Shown: positions 55,800 through 63,438 of the stretch, piece after piece | How positions within the stretch are numbered: the stretch's first letter is position 1 | How the letters are laid out: each line of letters begins with the position of its first letter | Assembly: GCF_007829835.1 (NCBI RefSeq) | Contig: NZ_VIWP01000006.1 | Coordinates: forward strand, 248,001-312,000 | Direction of reading: 5' to 3' | Length of the DNA stretch: 64,000 nucleotides | DNA from: Neorhizobium alkalisoli | GTDB lineage: Bacteria; Pseudomonadota; Alphaproteobacteria; Rhizobiales; Rhizobiaceae | The notes under the pieces: model-generated | What the model saw: only the letters and a program-made list of their open reading frames with translations | The model's database searches: none | What the model was told of the DNA's origin: nothing | Translations under genes and position numbers: made by a program

Positions 55800-56477
55800 A
55801 TGCTGATGTTTGGACGAATGCTGACGCTGGCGATGGCAATGCTGGGCGGGATTTTCTTTTCCCAGGCGCCGGAATTCGCGCAGCAATACCGGCAGCGGAT
55901 CGGCGGTGCGCTCGACGAATTGCGGGCCGTCATCACAAGGTTCGACAACGAAGCCAACCGCAACGGCCTCGACCGTCAGAAGGCGCTCGAGCTCTATGCC
56001 GCCTCTCCGGAACAGTTCTTGCGCTCCCAAGGGGGCGCCATGCAGCATAATTTCGATCGTTATGCCGTGCTCGACCAGCAGAACCGTGACCTGCAGCAGG
56101 CGCCACCGATCGCAAAACCCTTCGTCATCCTGCGCAATCCCGATCCCGACCTGGTCACCAATGCCTGGCGCGATTTCAATCCGGGTGTGCCAGTCACCAT
56201 GGCCGGCTTTGTCTGGGCCGTGGTCGGGCTTATTGCCGGGTGGCTGGTGGCGGGGCTGTTCGGCACGGCTTCCTTGCGGCGGCGACATGTGAAGCGCGGG
56301 CCACAACGAAAGGCCGGCGGATCTATTTCAGGGTCTCCCCCACGGCAGCACGAGATAGGCGATAATGGAGAAAAGTTCGAGCTAACAGGGCAAGCGGAAA
56401 AAGCAGATGTGAAGCGGCTCCGGGACGATCTTTTCCGCGAGAAAGGGCCGCGTGAGATACCGCATCATACCGTGTGA
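55800..56477 (+). CDS. DUF2937 membrane protein with an unusual C-terminal extension
   Basis: A 225-residue protein. Residues about 1-167 match DUF2937 as I know it: the N-terminal segment MLTLAMAMLGGIFFSQAPEF, then AQQYRQRIGGALDELRAVI, and a C-terminal membrane helix (about 140-160: AGFVWAVVGLIAGWLVAGLFG). Most family members end soon after this helix. Here the frame continues for about 58 residues of charged, low-complexity sequence (from KRGPQRKAGG to IPHHTV). This may be a read-through caused by a lost stop or frameshift. ATG 55800 follows GGGAGCACGTGCATC. Function unknown. Confidence 0.75.
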   Translation: MLMFGRMLTLAMAMLGGIFFSQAPEFAQQYRQRIGGALDELRAVITRFDNEANRNGLDRQKALELYAASPEQFLRSQGGAMQHNFDRYAVLDQQNRDLQQAPPIAKPFVILRNPDPDLVTNAWRDFNPGVPVTMAGFVWAVVGLIAGWLVAGLFGTASLRRRHVKRGPQRKAGGSISGSPPRQHEIGDNGEKFELTGQAEKADVKRLRDDLFREKGPREIPHHTV

Positions 56478-56616
56478 TCATTTGGCGACGGCAAACGATA
56501 GGCTGCAACGTGTGTTTTCCAGCTTAAATCCGCAATGGCAAGAGCATCAAAATAGATGCTTAGGAACGCGGGTGGAATGCCCAAGAACGTCGCTATTCTT
56601 AAGTAACTGAGATTTA

Positions 56617-56693
56617 TGGTGATCCCAGATGGATTCGAACCATCGGCCTCAGGATTAGGAATCCTGCGCTCTATCCTGCTGAGCTATGGGACC
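56617..56693 (-). tRNA. tRNA-Arg (anticodon CCT)
   Basis: A 77-base cloverleaf on the minus strand with encoded CCA. The acceptor arm is GGTCCCA/TGGGATC, the D arm contains TAGCTCAGCAGGATAGAGC, the anticodon arm is CAGGA-TTCCTAA-TCCTG giving anticodon CCT (reads AGG), and the T arm contains GGTTCGAATCC. All conserved positions are present. No integrase or element sits at its 3' end. Confidence 0.96.
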
Positions 56694-56715
56694 ACTCGGG
56701 TGATCCATACAAAAG

Positions 56716-56749
56716 GCCGGGCGGGAAGCCAAGTGTTTTTCCGCCCGGC
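56716..56749 (-). terminator. Terminator of the M20 amidohydrolase gene
   Basis: A perfect 9-bp stem (56716-56724 with 56741-56749) around a 16-base loop, followed on the minus strand by CTTTTGTATGG. It lies 15 bases after the amidohydrolase stop and just upstream of the tRNA gene on the same strand. Confidence 0.75.
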
Positions 56750-56763
56750 GTGATTTCCGATAT

Positions 56764-57933
56764 TTACTCGCTCAGCCGCTGCTCCACGAGCTTGACCCAA
56801 TAGGACATGCCGTAGGACAGGGACTCGTCGTCAAAATCGTAATGCGGGTTGTGCAGCGGTGCGGTATCGCCATTGCCGATGAAGATGAAGGCGCCCGGGC
56901 GGCGTTGCAGCATGAAGGCAAAATCCTCGCCGGCCATGCTGGGATCGACGCTCGGGTCGACATTCGACGCGCCGACGATGTCGGAGGCGACGCGGACTGC
57001 GTGATCGGTCTCGCGGTCGTGGTTGCTGGTCACCGGGCATTTGCGTTCGTAGTCGATTGAGGCTTCCGCGCCGTGGGCAGAAACGATGCCGTCGACGATC
57101 TGGCGGATGCGGTTTTCGGCAAGGTCTCGTGTCTCTTCGCTCAATGTACGAACGGTGCCCATCAGCGTTGCCTGGTCGGGGATGATGTTGTGGGTGGTGC
57201 CCGCGTCGAAGCGGGTGACGGATATGACGACGGAATTGACCGGATCGGCATTGCGGGCGGCGATCGCCTGCAGGCTGCCGACCAGTTGCGAGCCGATGAA
57301 GATCGGGTCGATCGTCTTGTGCGGCTGGGCCGCGTGGCCGCCGCGGCCCTTGATGGTGATGGAAAACTTGTCGGGTGCTGCCATGATGCCGCCCTTGCGG
57401 ATGGCGAACTGGCCGACGGGGATGCCTGGCATATTGTGCATGCCATAAACTTCGTCGATGCCGAAGCGCTCCATCATGCCGTCTTCGATCATGGCGAGCG
57501 CACCGGCGCCGCCTTCTTCGGCGGGCTGGAAGATCAGCGCGACCGTGCCGTCGAAATTGCGTGTTTCGGCCAGATATTTGGCAGCGCCGAGCAGCATGGA
57601 GGTGTGGCCGTCATGGCCGCAGGCATGCATGCGGCCTTCGGTCTTTGAAGCCCAGGGCTTGTTCGTCAGCTCAGTCAGCGGCAGGGCGTCCATATCGGCG
57701 CGAAGGCCGATCGTGCGGCCGTTACCAGCACCACCCTTGCCGTGAATGATACCGACGACGCCGGTGCGGCCGATGCCGGTGACGATCTCGTCCACGCCAA
57801 ATTCTTCGAGTTTTTCGGCGACAAAGGCTGCAGTGTTTTCGACCGCGTAAAGGATTTCGGGATTTTCATGGAGATGACGGCGCCACTCGCTGACCTCGCC
57901 CTGAAGTTCGGCGGCCCGGTTCAAAATAGGCAT
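56764..57933 (-). CDS. M20 family amidohydrolase (hippurate hydrolase-like)
   Basis: A 389-residue metallo-amidohydrolase of peptidase family M20D. Metal ligands are C105 and H107 in ACGHDGHTS, E140 in FQPAEEGGAGA, and the His in YGMHNMPG; the C-terminal AGEDFAFMLQ carries the last ligand region. The lid domain (about 180-295) contains GRGGHAAQPHKTIDPI. Relatives include hippurate hydrolase, N-acyl-amino-acid deacylase and indole-acetyl-amino acid hydrolase. ATG 57933 (MPILNRAAELQGEVSEWRR) with AGGAAATTTT upstream is preferred over a 42-codon longer frame. Divergent from dacC. Confidence 0.92.
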   Translation of the reverse strand: MPILNRAAELQGEVSEWRRHLHENPEILYAVENTAAFVAEKLEEFGVDEIVTGIGRTGVVGIIHGKGGAGNGRTIGLRADMDALPLTELTNKPWASKTEGRMHACGHDGHTSMLLGAAKYLAETRNFDGTVALIFQPAEEGGAGALAMIEDGMMERFGIDEVYGMHNMPGIPVGQFAIRKGGIMAAPDKFSITIKGRGGHAAQPHKTIDPIFIGSQLVGSLQAIAARNADPVNSVVISVTRFDAGTTHNIIPDQATLMGTVRTLSEETRDLAENRIRQIVDGIVSAHGAEASIDYERKCPVTSNHDRETDHAVRVASDIVGASNVDPSVDPSMAGEDFAFMLQRRPGAFIFIGNGDTAPLHNPHYDFDDESLSYGMSYWVKLVEQRLSE

Positions 57934-57996
57934 AAAATTTCCTGTTCTGCTACTCACGCGGTTATGACGGCTCTCCCGGCGAAGAGTGTGCCCCGC

Positions 57997-58015
57997 TTGA
58001 TTGACGGAATCAATC
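57997..58015. promoter_or_regulatory. Dyad in the amidohydrolase-dacC divergent promoter region
   Basis: TTGAT-N7-ATCAA (57997-58013), which also reads as GATTGA-N5-TCAATC (57999-58015). It stands about midway in the 155-base divergent gap and could be an operator. The 7-base spacer does not fit FNR/FixK. Confidence 0.3.
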
Positions 58016-58088
58016 TTCTTTGCCATTGCTTGGACACATAGGCCGCATATGCGCCACACTCGTTAAGTCGTAACCGACGAGGACTGTC

Positions 58089-59210
58089 TTGCCACTTTCC
58101 ATGCTTCGATCCGCCGCCGCTCGCCGGCTCGTTTCCGCCGTGACGGTTTTCGGGGTGCTTGCCACCGCAACAGCCGCCTCCGCCAATCCGCGGATCATCG
58201 TTGATGTGAAGACCGGCCGGGTGATCGCCCATCAGGACGCGTTCATCAAATGGTATCCGGCATCGCTGACCAAGCTTATGACGGCTTACGTGGCCTTCGA
58301 TGCCCTGAAGAGCGGTCGCCTTAATCTCAACAGCACGGTGACCGTCAGCCAGAAGGCAGCGAACCAGCCGCCGAGCAAGATGTTCTTCTCGGTCGGCACG
58401 ACGATGACGCTCGACAATGCCCTGAAGATGATGCTCGTCAAATCCGCCAATGACATGGCGTTTGCGGTCGGCGAAACAGTCGGCGGTGGCTCGATCGAGC
58501 AGTTCGTCAACATGATGAATGCCGAGGCGGCGAAGCTTGGGATGACCTCGACTCATTACATCAATCCGAACGGCCTGCCCGGCAAGGGCCAATATTCGAC
58601 GGCGCGCGATCTGGCTGTGCTGACGTTGCGGCTGAAGCGCGATTTCCCGGAATATCAGGGTTATTTCTCGCTCGAAGGCATCGATACGGGCAAGAAGCAA
58701 TATTCCAACTACAACACGCTGATCGGCCGTTTTGATGGTGCTGACGGCATGAAGACCGGCTTCATCTGCGCCTCCGGCTTCAACCAGATCGGTTCGGCGA
58801 CGCGGGGCGATCGCCAGGTGATTTCTGTCGTGCTCGGTTCCGACAGCCTTGCCGGTCGCGCCGACGATACGGCGAACCTCTTGCAGCAGGGCCTGACCTC
58901 TTCGCCGAACGAAGGTGTGCCGCTCGCCTCGCTGCCGGCCTATGGCAATACGGCCGAAGTCAACGATGTCAGCGCCGAGATCTGCAATCCGAAGGCGGCA
59001 AAAGTGCGCAGCGAAACGCGCGACGATGCCGGCCGCACGATCCAGCATTCGCCCTATATCCACAAGATGGACCATGAGCCGCAGTTTACCTCGGTGATGC
59101 CGATTACGGGCGGCGAGATCGAGCCGCCGGTGAAGGGCGCCAAGAATGCCAATGTGAAGCCCGGCCAGACGGCAAATGTGCCGCTGCCGAGCCCGCGTCC
59201 GAGCCTCTGA
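58089..59210 (+). CDS. dacC: D-alanyl-D-alanine carboxypeptidase (PBP5/6-type)
   Basis: Low-molecular-weight penicillin-binding protein that trims the terminal D-alanine of peptidoglycan pentapeptides. A signal peptide (about 1-32, ending ASAN) leads to the serine-peptidase S11 domain with SxxK as S59-L-T-K62, SxN as S119-A-N121 and K222-T-G224. The C-terminal region (about 260-373) is Pro/Ala/Lys-rich and shorter on family features than E. coli PBP5; a membrane-binding amphipathic helix is not obvious. TTG 58089 has GAGGA 5 bases ahead; ATG 58101 is the alternative start. The gene symbol is by analogy with the DacA/C/D family. Confidence 0.9.
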   Translation: MPLSMLRSAAARRLVSAVTVFGVLATATAASANPRIIVDVKTGRVIAHQDAFIKWYPASLTKLMTAYVAFDALKSGRLNLNSTVTVSQKAANQPPSKMFFSVGTTMTLDNALKMMLVKSANDMAFAVGETVGGGSIEQFVNMMNAEAAKLGMTSTHYINPNGLPGKGQYSTARDLAVLTLRLKRDFPEYQGYFSLEGIDTGKKQYSNYNTLIGRFDGADGMKTGFICASGFNQIGSATRGDRQVISVVLGSDSLAGRADDTANLLQQGLTSSPNEGVPLASLPAYGNTAEVNDVSAEICNPKAAKVRSETRDDAGRTIQHSPYIHKMDHEPQFTSVMPITGGEIEPPVKGAKNANVKPGQTANVPLPSPRPSL

Positions 59211-59222
59211 GGGTTTTCGCCC

Positions 59223-60419
59223 ATGGCCTCGATGGACAAGCGCATTCCGGTCTCGATCCTCACGGGTTTTCTCGGGGCCGGCAAGTCGACTTTGCTCAAC
59301 CGCATTCTCAAGGATCCGGAGACCAGCAATACGGCGGTCATCATCAACGAGTTCGGTGAGGTCGGGATCGACAATCTGCTGGTCGAATCCTCCGGCGATG
59401 CGCTGCTCGAACTTTCGAACGGCTGCCTCTGCTGCACGATCCGCGGCGAGCTGATCGATACGCTCGCCTCTCTGATGGATGGCGTGCAGACCGGAAGGCT
59501 GCAGCCGATCCACCGGGTCGTGATCGAAACGACCGGGCTTGCCGATCCGGCGCCGGTCATGCAGTCGGTGATGGGAAATCCTGTCATTGCCCAGAATTTC
59601 GTCCTTGATGGCGTCGTCACCGTGGTCGATGCGGTGAACGGTCTTTCGACGCTCGACCGGCACATCGAGGCGGTCAAGCAGGTTGCTGTTGCCGATCGGC
59701 TGGTGATCTCCAAGCTGTCCATGGCTGATGCGGCTCAGGTTGCGGCGCTGAAGGCGCGGCTTGCCACGCTGAACCCACGCGCGCCTGTGGTCGATGGCGA
59801 TAGTTCTGAGGCCGGCATTGCCGCGATCCTGGTCAACGGGCTTTATGACCCGGCGACGAAGATCGCCGACGTGGACCGTTGGCTACGCGACGAACTGGCT
59901 GGTGACGGGCATCACCATCACCACGATCATGCGCATGATCACCATCATCATGACGACCACCATGCGCATCACGGGCACGACCATCATGATCACGGTCACC
60001 ACGCACATGGCGGCCATCACCACCATGATATCAACCGCCATGGCGAAGATATACGCTCCTTCTCGATCATCCATGACAAGCCGATCGATCCGATGGCGCT
60101 CAACATGTTCGTCGATCTTTTGCGGTCGGCTCATGGCGAAAAGCTTTTGCGGATGAAGGCGATCGTGGCGCTCTCCGACAATCCGGAGCGTCCGCTGGTG
60201 CTGCATGGTGTGCAGAGCGTGTTTCACCCGCCGGAGCGCCTGGCGAAATGGCCGGAAGGTTCGGATCGCCGCACCCGTATGGTGCTGATCACCCAGGATC
60301 TGCCTGAGGCCTTTGTCTCCGACCTGTTCGCCGCTTTTACCGGCCAGCCGCGGCTCGACCGGCCGGATAGGGCGGCGCTTGAGGATAACCCGCTCTCGGT
60401 GCCGGGGATGAAGATCTAG
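59223..60419 (+). CDS. CobW/COG0523 family GTPase with histidine-rich metal-binding loop
   Basis: A 398-residue G3E-family GTPase, likely a metallochaperone. The P-loop GFLGAGKST is at 15-23, the metal-binding GCLCC (C68 region, CxCC type) at 67-71, then ETTGLADPAPV and the base-specificity SKLS in place of NKxD. Between the GTPase and C-terminal CobW domain, about residues 229-268 hold 26 histidines in 40 residues, alternating with Asp, Gly and Ala. Such loops bind Zn, Ni or Co. The C-terminal domain (about 275-385) includes RMKAIVALSDNPERPLVLHGVQ-type sequence. Starts 12 bases after dacC and may be co-transcribed. Could be Zn- or cobalamin-related; context does not decide. Confidence 0.9.
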   Translation: MASMDKRIPVSILTGFLGAGKSTLLNRILKDPETSNTAVIINEFGEVGIDNLLVESSGDALLELSNGCLCCTIRGELIDTLASLMDGVQTGRLQPIHRVVIETTGLADPAPVMQSVMGNPVIAQNFVLDGVVTVVDAVNGLSTLDRHIEAVKQVAVADRLVISKLSMADAAQVAALKARLATLNPRAPVVDGDSSEAGIAAILVNGLYDPATKIADVDRWLRDELAGDGHHHHHDHAHDHHHHDDHHAHHGHDHHDHGHHAHGGHHHHDINRHGEDIRSFSIIHDKPIDPMALNMFVDLLRSAHGEKLLRMKAIVALSDNPERPLVLHGVQSVFHPPERLAKWPEGSDRRTRMVLITQDLPEAFVSDLFAAFTGQPRLDRPDRAALEDNPLSVPGMKI

Positions 60420-60457
60420 CGATTTGACGCTCTCGCTGCCGGCATCATGGCTAAGTT

Positions 60458-60594
60458 GCCCCTCACCCTAACCCTCTCCCCGCTTGCGGGGAGAGGGGAC
60501 GTGGCTCACGAAATGCGGGAGAGGTACAGAGAGCTATCGGCATATTCCTTCTCCCCGCCTGCGGGGAGAAGGTGGCGGCAGCCGGATGAGGGGC
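60458..60594. repeat. Rhizobial palindromic intergenic repeat, copy 2
   Basis: The same element as at 30767-30897, with ends GCCCCTCACCCTA and GATGAGGGGC and two hairpins: CTCTCCCCGCTTGCGGGGAG and CCTTCTCCCCGCCTGCGGGG. The middle differs between copies, while hairpins and ends are nearly identical. It occupies the gap between the convergent CobW and TusA-like genes. Confidence 0.88.
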
Positions 60595-60646
60595 AAGCGC
60601 AGCGGTATCGCTAAGACTTTAAGCGCCGCCCGCACGCCAAAAATTC

Positions 60647-60871
60647 TCAACCCTTCCGGATCACGAACCTATGCCCCGTTTCCGTCCGTTCGGACAGGAG
60701 AAGCGCATGGCCGTCCTCATTGCAAAGATGCGGGATATCGATGCCGGCGAGCGGATCGGTGGTTTCCACCGTCAGTTCTGCACCCGAAGGCATTTCCTTC
60801 AGGCGGCGACGGGTTTTCAGGACGGGGAGGGGGCATTTCAGCCCGCGAAGATCATAGCTCTCCGCGGACAT
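60647..60871 (-). CDS. TusA/SirA-family sulfur carrier protein
   Basis: A 74-residue TusA-like protein. The motif DLRGLKCPLPVLKTRRRL has the active cysteine C13 in the C-P-x-P context, followed by the two-layer alpha/beta sandwich (LTVETTDPLAGIDIPHLC, GHALLLSERTE). Family members carry persulfide sulfur for tRNA thiolation, molybdenum cofactor synthesis or sulfur metabolism. It begins 5 bases after the L,D-transpeptidase stop on the same strand, so both are likely on one transcript, though no functional link is obvious. A link to FdhD-dependent sulfuration is conceivable but speculative. Confidence 0.9.
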   Translation of the reverse strand: MSAESYDLRGLKCPLPVLKTRRRLKEMPSGAELTVETTDPLAGIDIPHLCNEDGHALLLSERTETGHRFVIRKG

Positions 60872-60876
60872 GCGTG

Positions 60877-62223
60877 TCAGTCCTTGGCCCAGAACTTCCA
60901 GAACGGCTTCTTGGCTTCTTCCGAGACCGGCTGCGGTACAGCGGCATAAGCAAGCGGATTCTGTTCCGGAACCGGCACGGCAATGGTCTTGCCCTGCGCC
61001 GTGGCAATGGTCGGGGTGCTTGCAGCGGCGATGGCCGGTGCGGAGGACGGGATCGAGGCGGTTGCGGACGCCGTCATCGGCAGGCGGTCCTGCTTCATGC
61101 GCTCGGCGGCAGACGCTGCGCGAGGCGTGCCTGACGTTGCGTAGCCTGCGGGCATCGGGCCTGCGGACGCAAGCACGGTATTGGCCGGCGCACCATTGGC
61201 GGCGGCCATCTTCTTTTCCATCAGCGACTTGAAATCAGCTTCGCTCATCAGCTTGCCGGCTTCGAGCGAGGTGCCGGTCGGCGCATAGGCGAGTTCGCGG
61301 CCCTTGCGCTTGCCGGCAACGACGGCCTTGCGCTCGGCTTCGCTCGGTTCGTACCAGACCTTGCCGTCGAACTTGTCGAGTGCCGACTTGTAAGCGACGT
61401 CATAGGTCTTGTCATAGGAAGACAGAGCCGAGACGAGCGCAGGCGGCGTGGCGGATGACGGGCAGGCGCCGGCGGCGCCACCGGTCGGATTGGTCTGCTG
61501 GTTGAAGACGTATTTCTTCTCGCAGAAACCGACATCCGGCGGACGCTTGGTCACTTCGAAATTGTCGTAGCCGACCTTCAGCATCTTCCAGAAATCGTAA
61601 TTCGGATTGTCGCGATGGCGCGCCATGTTTTCCGCAGTCATGCGGAAGGGCAGCGCTTCGAGCTGAACCGAGGTCTGGCCGCCCTTGAAGGCGTCGCGAG
61701 CAAAGGCGTAGATTTCCAGAACCTGTTCGTCGGTCATCGAATAGCAGCCGGATGAGGAGCAGGCGCCGTGGATCATCAGGTTCGTGCCATAACGGCCGTT
61801 CGCCTGATCATAGCGGTTCGGGAAGCCGGTATTGATCGCGAGGTAATATTTCGAGTTCGGATTGAGATGCGCCGGCGTCAGATTGTAAAAACCTTCCGGA
61901 GCCTGCCGGTCGCCTTCCTTGATCTTCGGGCCGAGCTTGCCGGACCAGGCGCAGATGTCATAGCTCTTGATGACGTCGAAACGGTTGTCGGCCTTCGCCT
62001 TCCAGATCTCCAGCTTGCCCTCTTCCTTGAGGATGCGGATCATGATCGGCGACTGGCGCGGCATGTCCTTCTTCTGCATGTCCGCAAGGACTGTCGCAGG
62101 CAGGGGCTGCTCAACCTTGTTCTTGACGGTCGAGAGATCGATCTTGGCGGTATCGAGCGTGTCATTACAGCCGGTGAGGGCGGTCGCTACCAGAAGGGCG
62201 AAAGCGATGTGTTTCAAGCGCAT
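60877..62223 (-). CDS. L,D-transpeptidase (YkuD/YafK-like) lipoprotein
   Basis: A 448-residue predicted lipoprotein with signal MRLKHIAFALLVATALTGC and lipidation at C19. The catalytic domain (about 55-165) ends in the YkuD signature IHGACSSSGCYSMTD (H152, C160), for cross-linking peptidoglycan or attaching proteins to it. A second region (165-330) is charged, and the last 110 residues form a low-complexity Ala/Pro/Thr/Ser tail ending in KKPFWKFWAKD. It belongs to the YafK/ErfK-like group of L,D-transpeptidases. The long tail may span or bind the cell wall. Upstream of the TusA-like gene in one operon. Confidence 0.9.
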   Translation of the reverse strand: MRLKHIAFALLVATALTGCNDTLDTAKIDLSTVKNKVEQPLPATVLADMQKKDMPRQSPIMIRILKEEGKLEIWKAKADNRFDVIKSYDICAWSGKLGPKIKEGDRQAPEGFYNLTPAHLNPNSKYYLAINTGFPNRYDQANGRYGTNLMIHGACSSSGCYSMTDEQVLEIYAFARDAFKGGQTSVQLEALPFRMTAENMARHRDNPNYDFWKMLKVGYDNFEVTKRPPDVGFCEKKYVFNQQTNPTGGAAGACPSSATPPALVSALSSYDKTYDVAYKSALDKFDGKVWYEPSEAERKAVVAGKRKGRELAYAPTGTSLEAGKLMSEADFKSLMEKKMAAANGAPANTVLASAGPMPAGYATSGTPRAASAAERMKQDRLPMTASATASIPSSAPAIAAASTPTIATAQGKTIAVPVPEQNPLAYAAVPQPVSEEAKKPFWKFWAKD

Positions 62224-62420
62224 CGAGACAAACCACGTATCAGGAATGGCAAATAACTGCCGTTACAGGTGCATGATAATAAGCCGGTAAGCTTTACATC
62301 TTCTTAACCGCTTCTGCGGACCTGTCCAGTCAAACCGATCCGGCCGCCCCGGTTTTCCCACGGCCGGACTATAGACAGATTTTGTCAATTTGACGAGAGC
62401 GGCCGCCTGATCCTGGAAGA

Positions 62421-63374
62421 TCAGAGATTGCGGCCGATATCGAGGAATTTCTGGCGGCGGGCGTTGCGGACTTCTTCGCCGGAAAGCTTGCCGAGTTCGG
62501 CCAGCGCCGAGGCGATGACCTTGCCGGCAGCATTGATGACGAACATCGGATCGCGATGGGCGCCGCCGACCGGCTCTGCGATGATGTCGTCAATGATGCC
62601 GAGCGACTTCAGGTCTTCGGCGGTGATCTTCATGTTCGTTGCCGCTTCGCGGGCGCGGGTCGAATCGCGCCACAGGATCGAGGCTGCACCTTCCGGCGAG
62701 ATGACCGAATAGATCGAATGCTCGAGCATGTAGACCTTGTTGCCGGTGGCGATCGCGATCGCGCCGCCGGAGCCGCCTTCGCCGATGACGATCGAGATCA
62801 GCGGAACCTTGACGGCAAGGCACATTTCCGTCGAACGGGCGATGGCTTCCGCCTGGCCGCGTTCTTCGGCGCCGACGCCCGGATAGGCGCCTGCGGTGTC
62901 GATCAGGCTGATGATCGGCAGCTTGAAACGGTCGGCCAGTTCAAGAATGCGGATCGCCTTGCGATAGCCTTCCGGTCGCGGGCTGCCAAAGTTGTGCTTG
63001 AGGCGGGACTTGGTGTCGTGGCCCTTTTCCTGACCGATCAGCGCCACAGGCATGCCGTTGAAACGGGCAAGGCCAGCCTGGATGGCAGCGTCCTCGCCGA
63101 AATTGCGGTCGCCGGCCAGCGGCGTGAAATCGGTGAAGAGGTGGGCTGCGTAATCAACGAAATGCGGGCGCTGCGGATGGCGCGCGACCTGCGTCTTTTC
63201 CCAGGCACCGAGCTTGGAATAGATCTCCTTGACCGATTCCTTCACGCGCGCTTCAAGCCGCGTGATCTCATCAGTCGTGTCGATGCTCTCATTCTCGTCC
63301 GCGAGCTTTTTCAGCTCGTGAATCTTGCCCTCAAGGTCCGAGATCGGCTTTTCGAAGTCGAGATAAGTTTGCAT
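62421..63374 (-). CDS. accA: Acetyl-CoA carboxylase carboxyltransferase subunit alpha
   Basis: Alpha half of the carboxyltransferase that moves the carboxyl group from biotin to acetyl-CoA, forming malonyl-CoA for fatty-acid synthesis. The 317-residue protein starts MQTYLDFEKPISDLEGKIHE with a coiled N-terminal region. The crotonase-like carboxyltransferase core includes HPQRPHFVDYAA, GSPRPEGYRKAIRI, PIISLIDTAGAYPGVGAEERGQ (seen as LIDTAGAYPGVGAEERGQ) and IGEGGSGGAIAI oxyanion glycine motifs. Standard length and no defects. It follows xerD on the same strand with a 64-base gap. Confidence 0.98.
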   Translation of the reverse strand: MQTYLDFEKPISDLEGKIHELKKLADENESIDTTDEITRLEARVKESVKEIYSKLGAWEKTQVARHPQRPHFVDYAAHLFTDFTPLAGDRNFGEDAAIQAGLARFNGMPVALIGQEKGHDTKSRLKHNFGSPRPEGYRKAIRILELADRFKLPIISLIDTAGAYPGVGAEERGQAEAIARSTEMCLAVKVPLISIVIGEGGSGGAIAIATGNKVYMLEHSIYSVISPEGAASILWRDSTRAREAATNMKITAEDLKSLGIIDDIIAEPVGGAHRDPMFVINAAGKVIASALAELGKLSGEEVRNARRQKFLDIGRNL

Positions 63375-63438
63375 GAGATCCGGCTTCCGGTTGTTTTAAC
63401 TTGGGGAACGCGAGGCTCCCTTTTTTCAATTGGCGCCT

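Noticed and set aside
56328-56465. Minus-strand small membrane protein gene
   Set aside because: The frame has an in-frame TAG after 27 codons, and no homologue is known to me. Mentioned only as a possible remnant under the DUF2937 finding.
56617-56693. tRNA-Arg as the attachment site of a genomic island
   Set aside because: No integrase, direct repeat of the tRNA 3' end or composition shift is seen nearby. XerC and XerD in the window are housekeeping recombinases.
57997-58013. TTGAT...ATCAA before dacC as an FNR/FixK box
   Set aside because: The half-sites are perfect but the spacer is 7 bases, not 4, so it cannot be the same kind of site. Kept only as a generic dyad.
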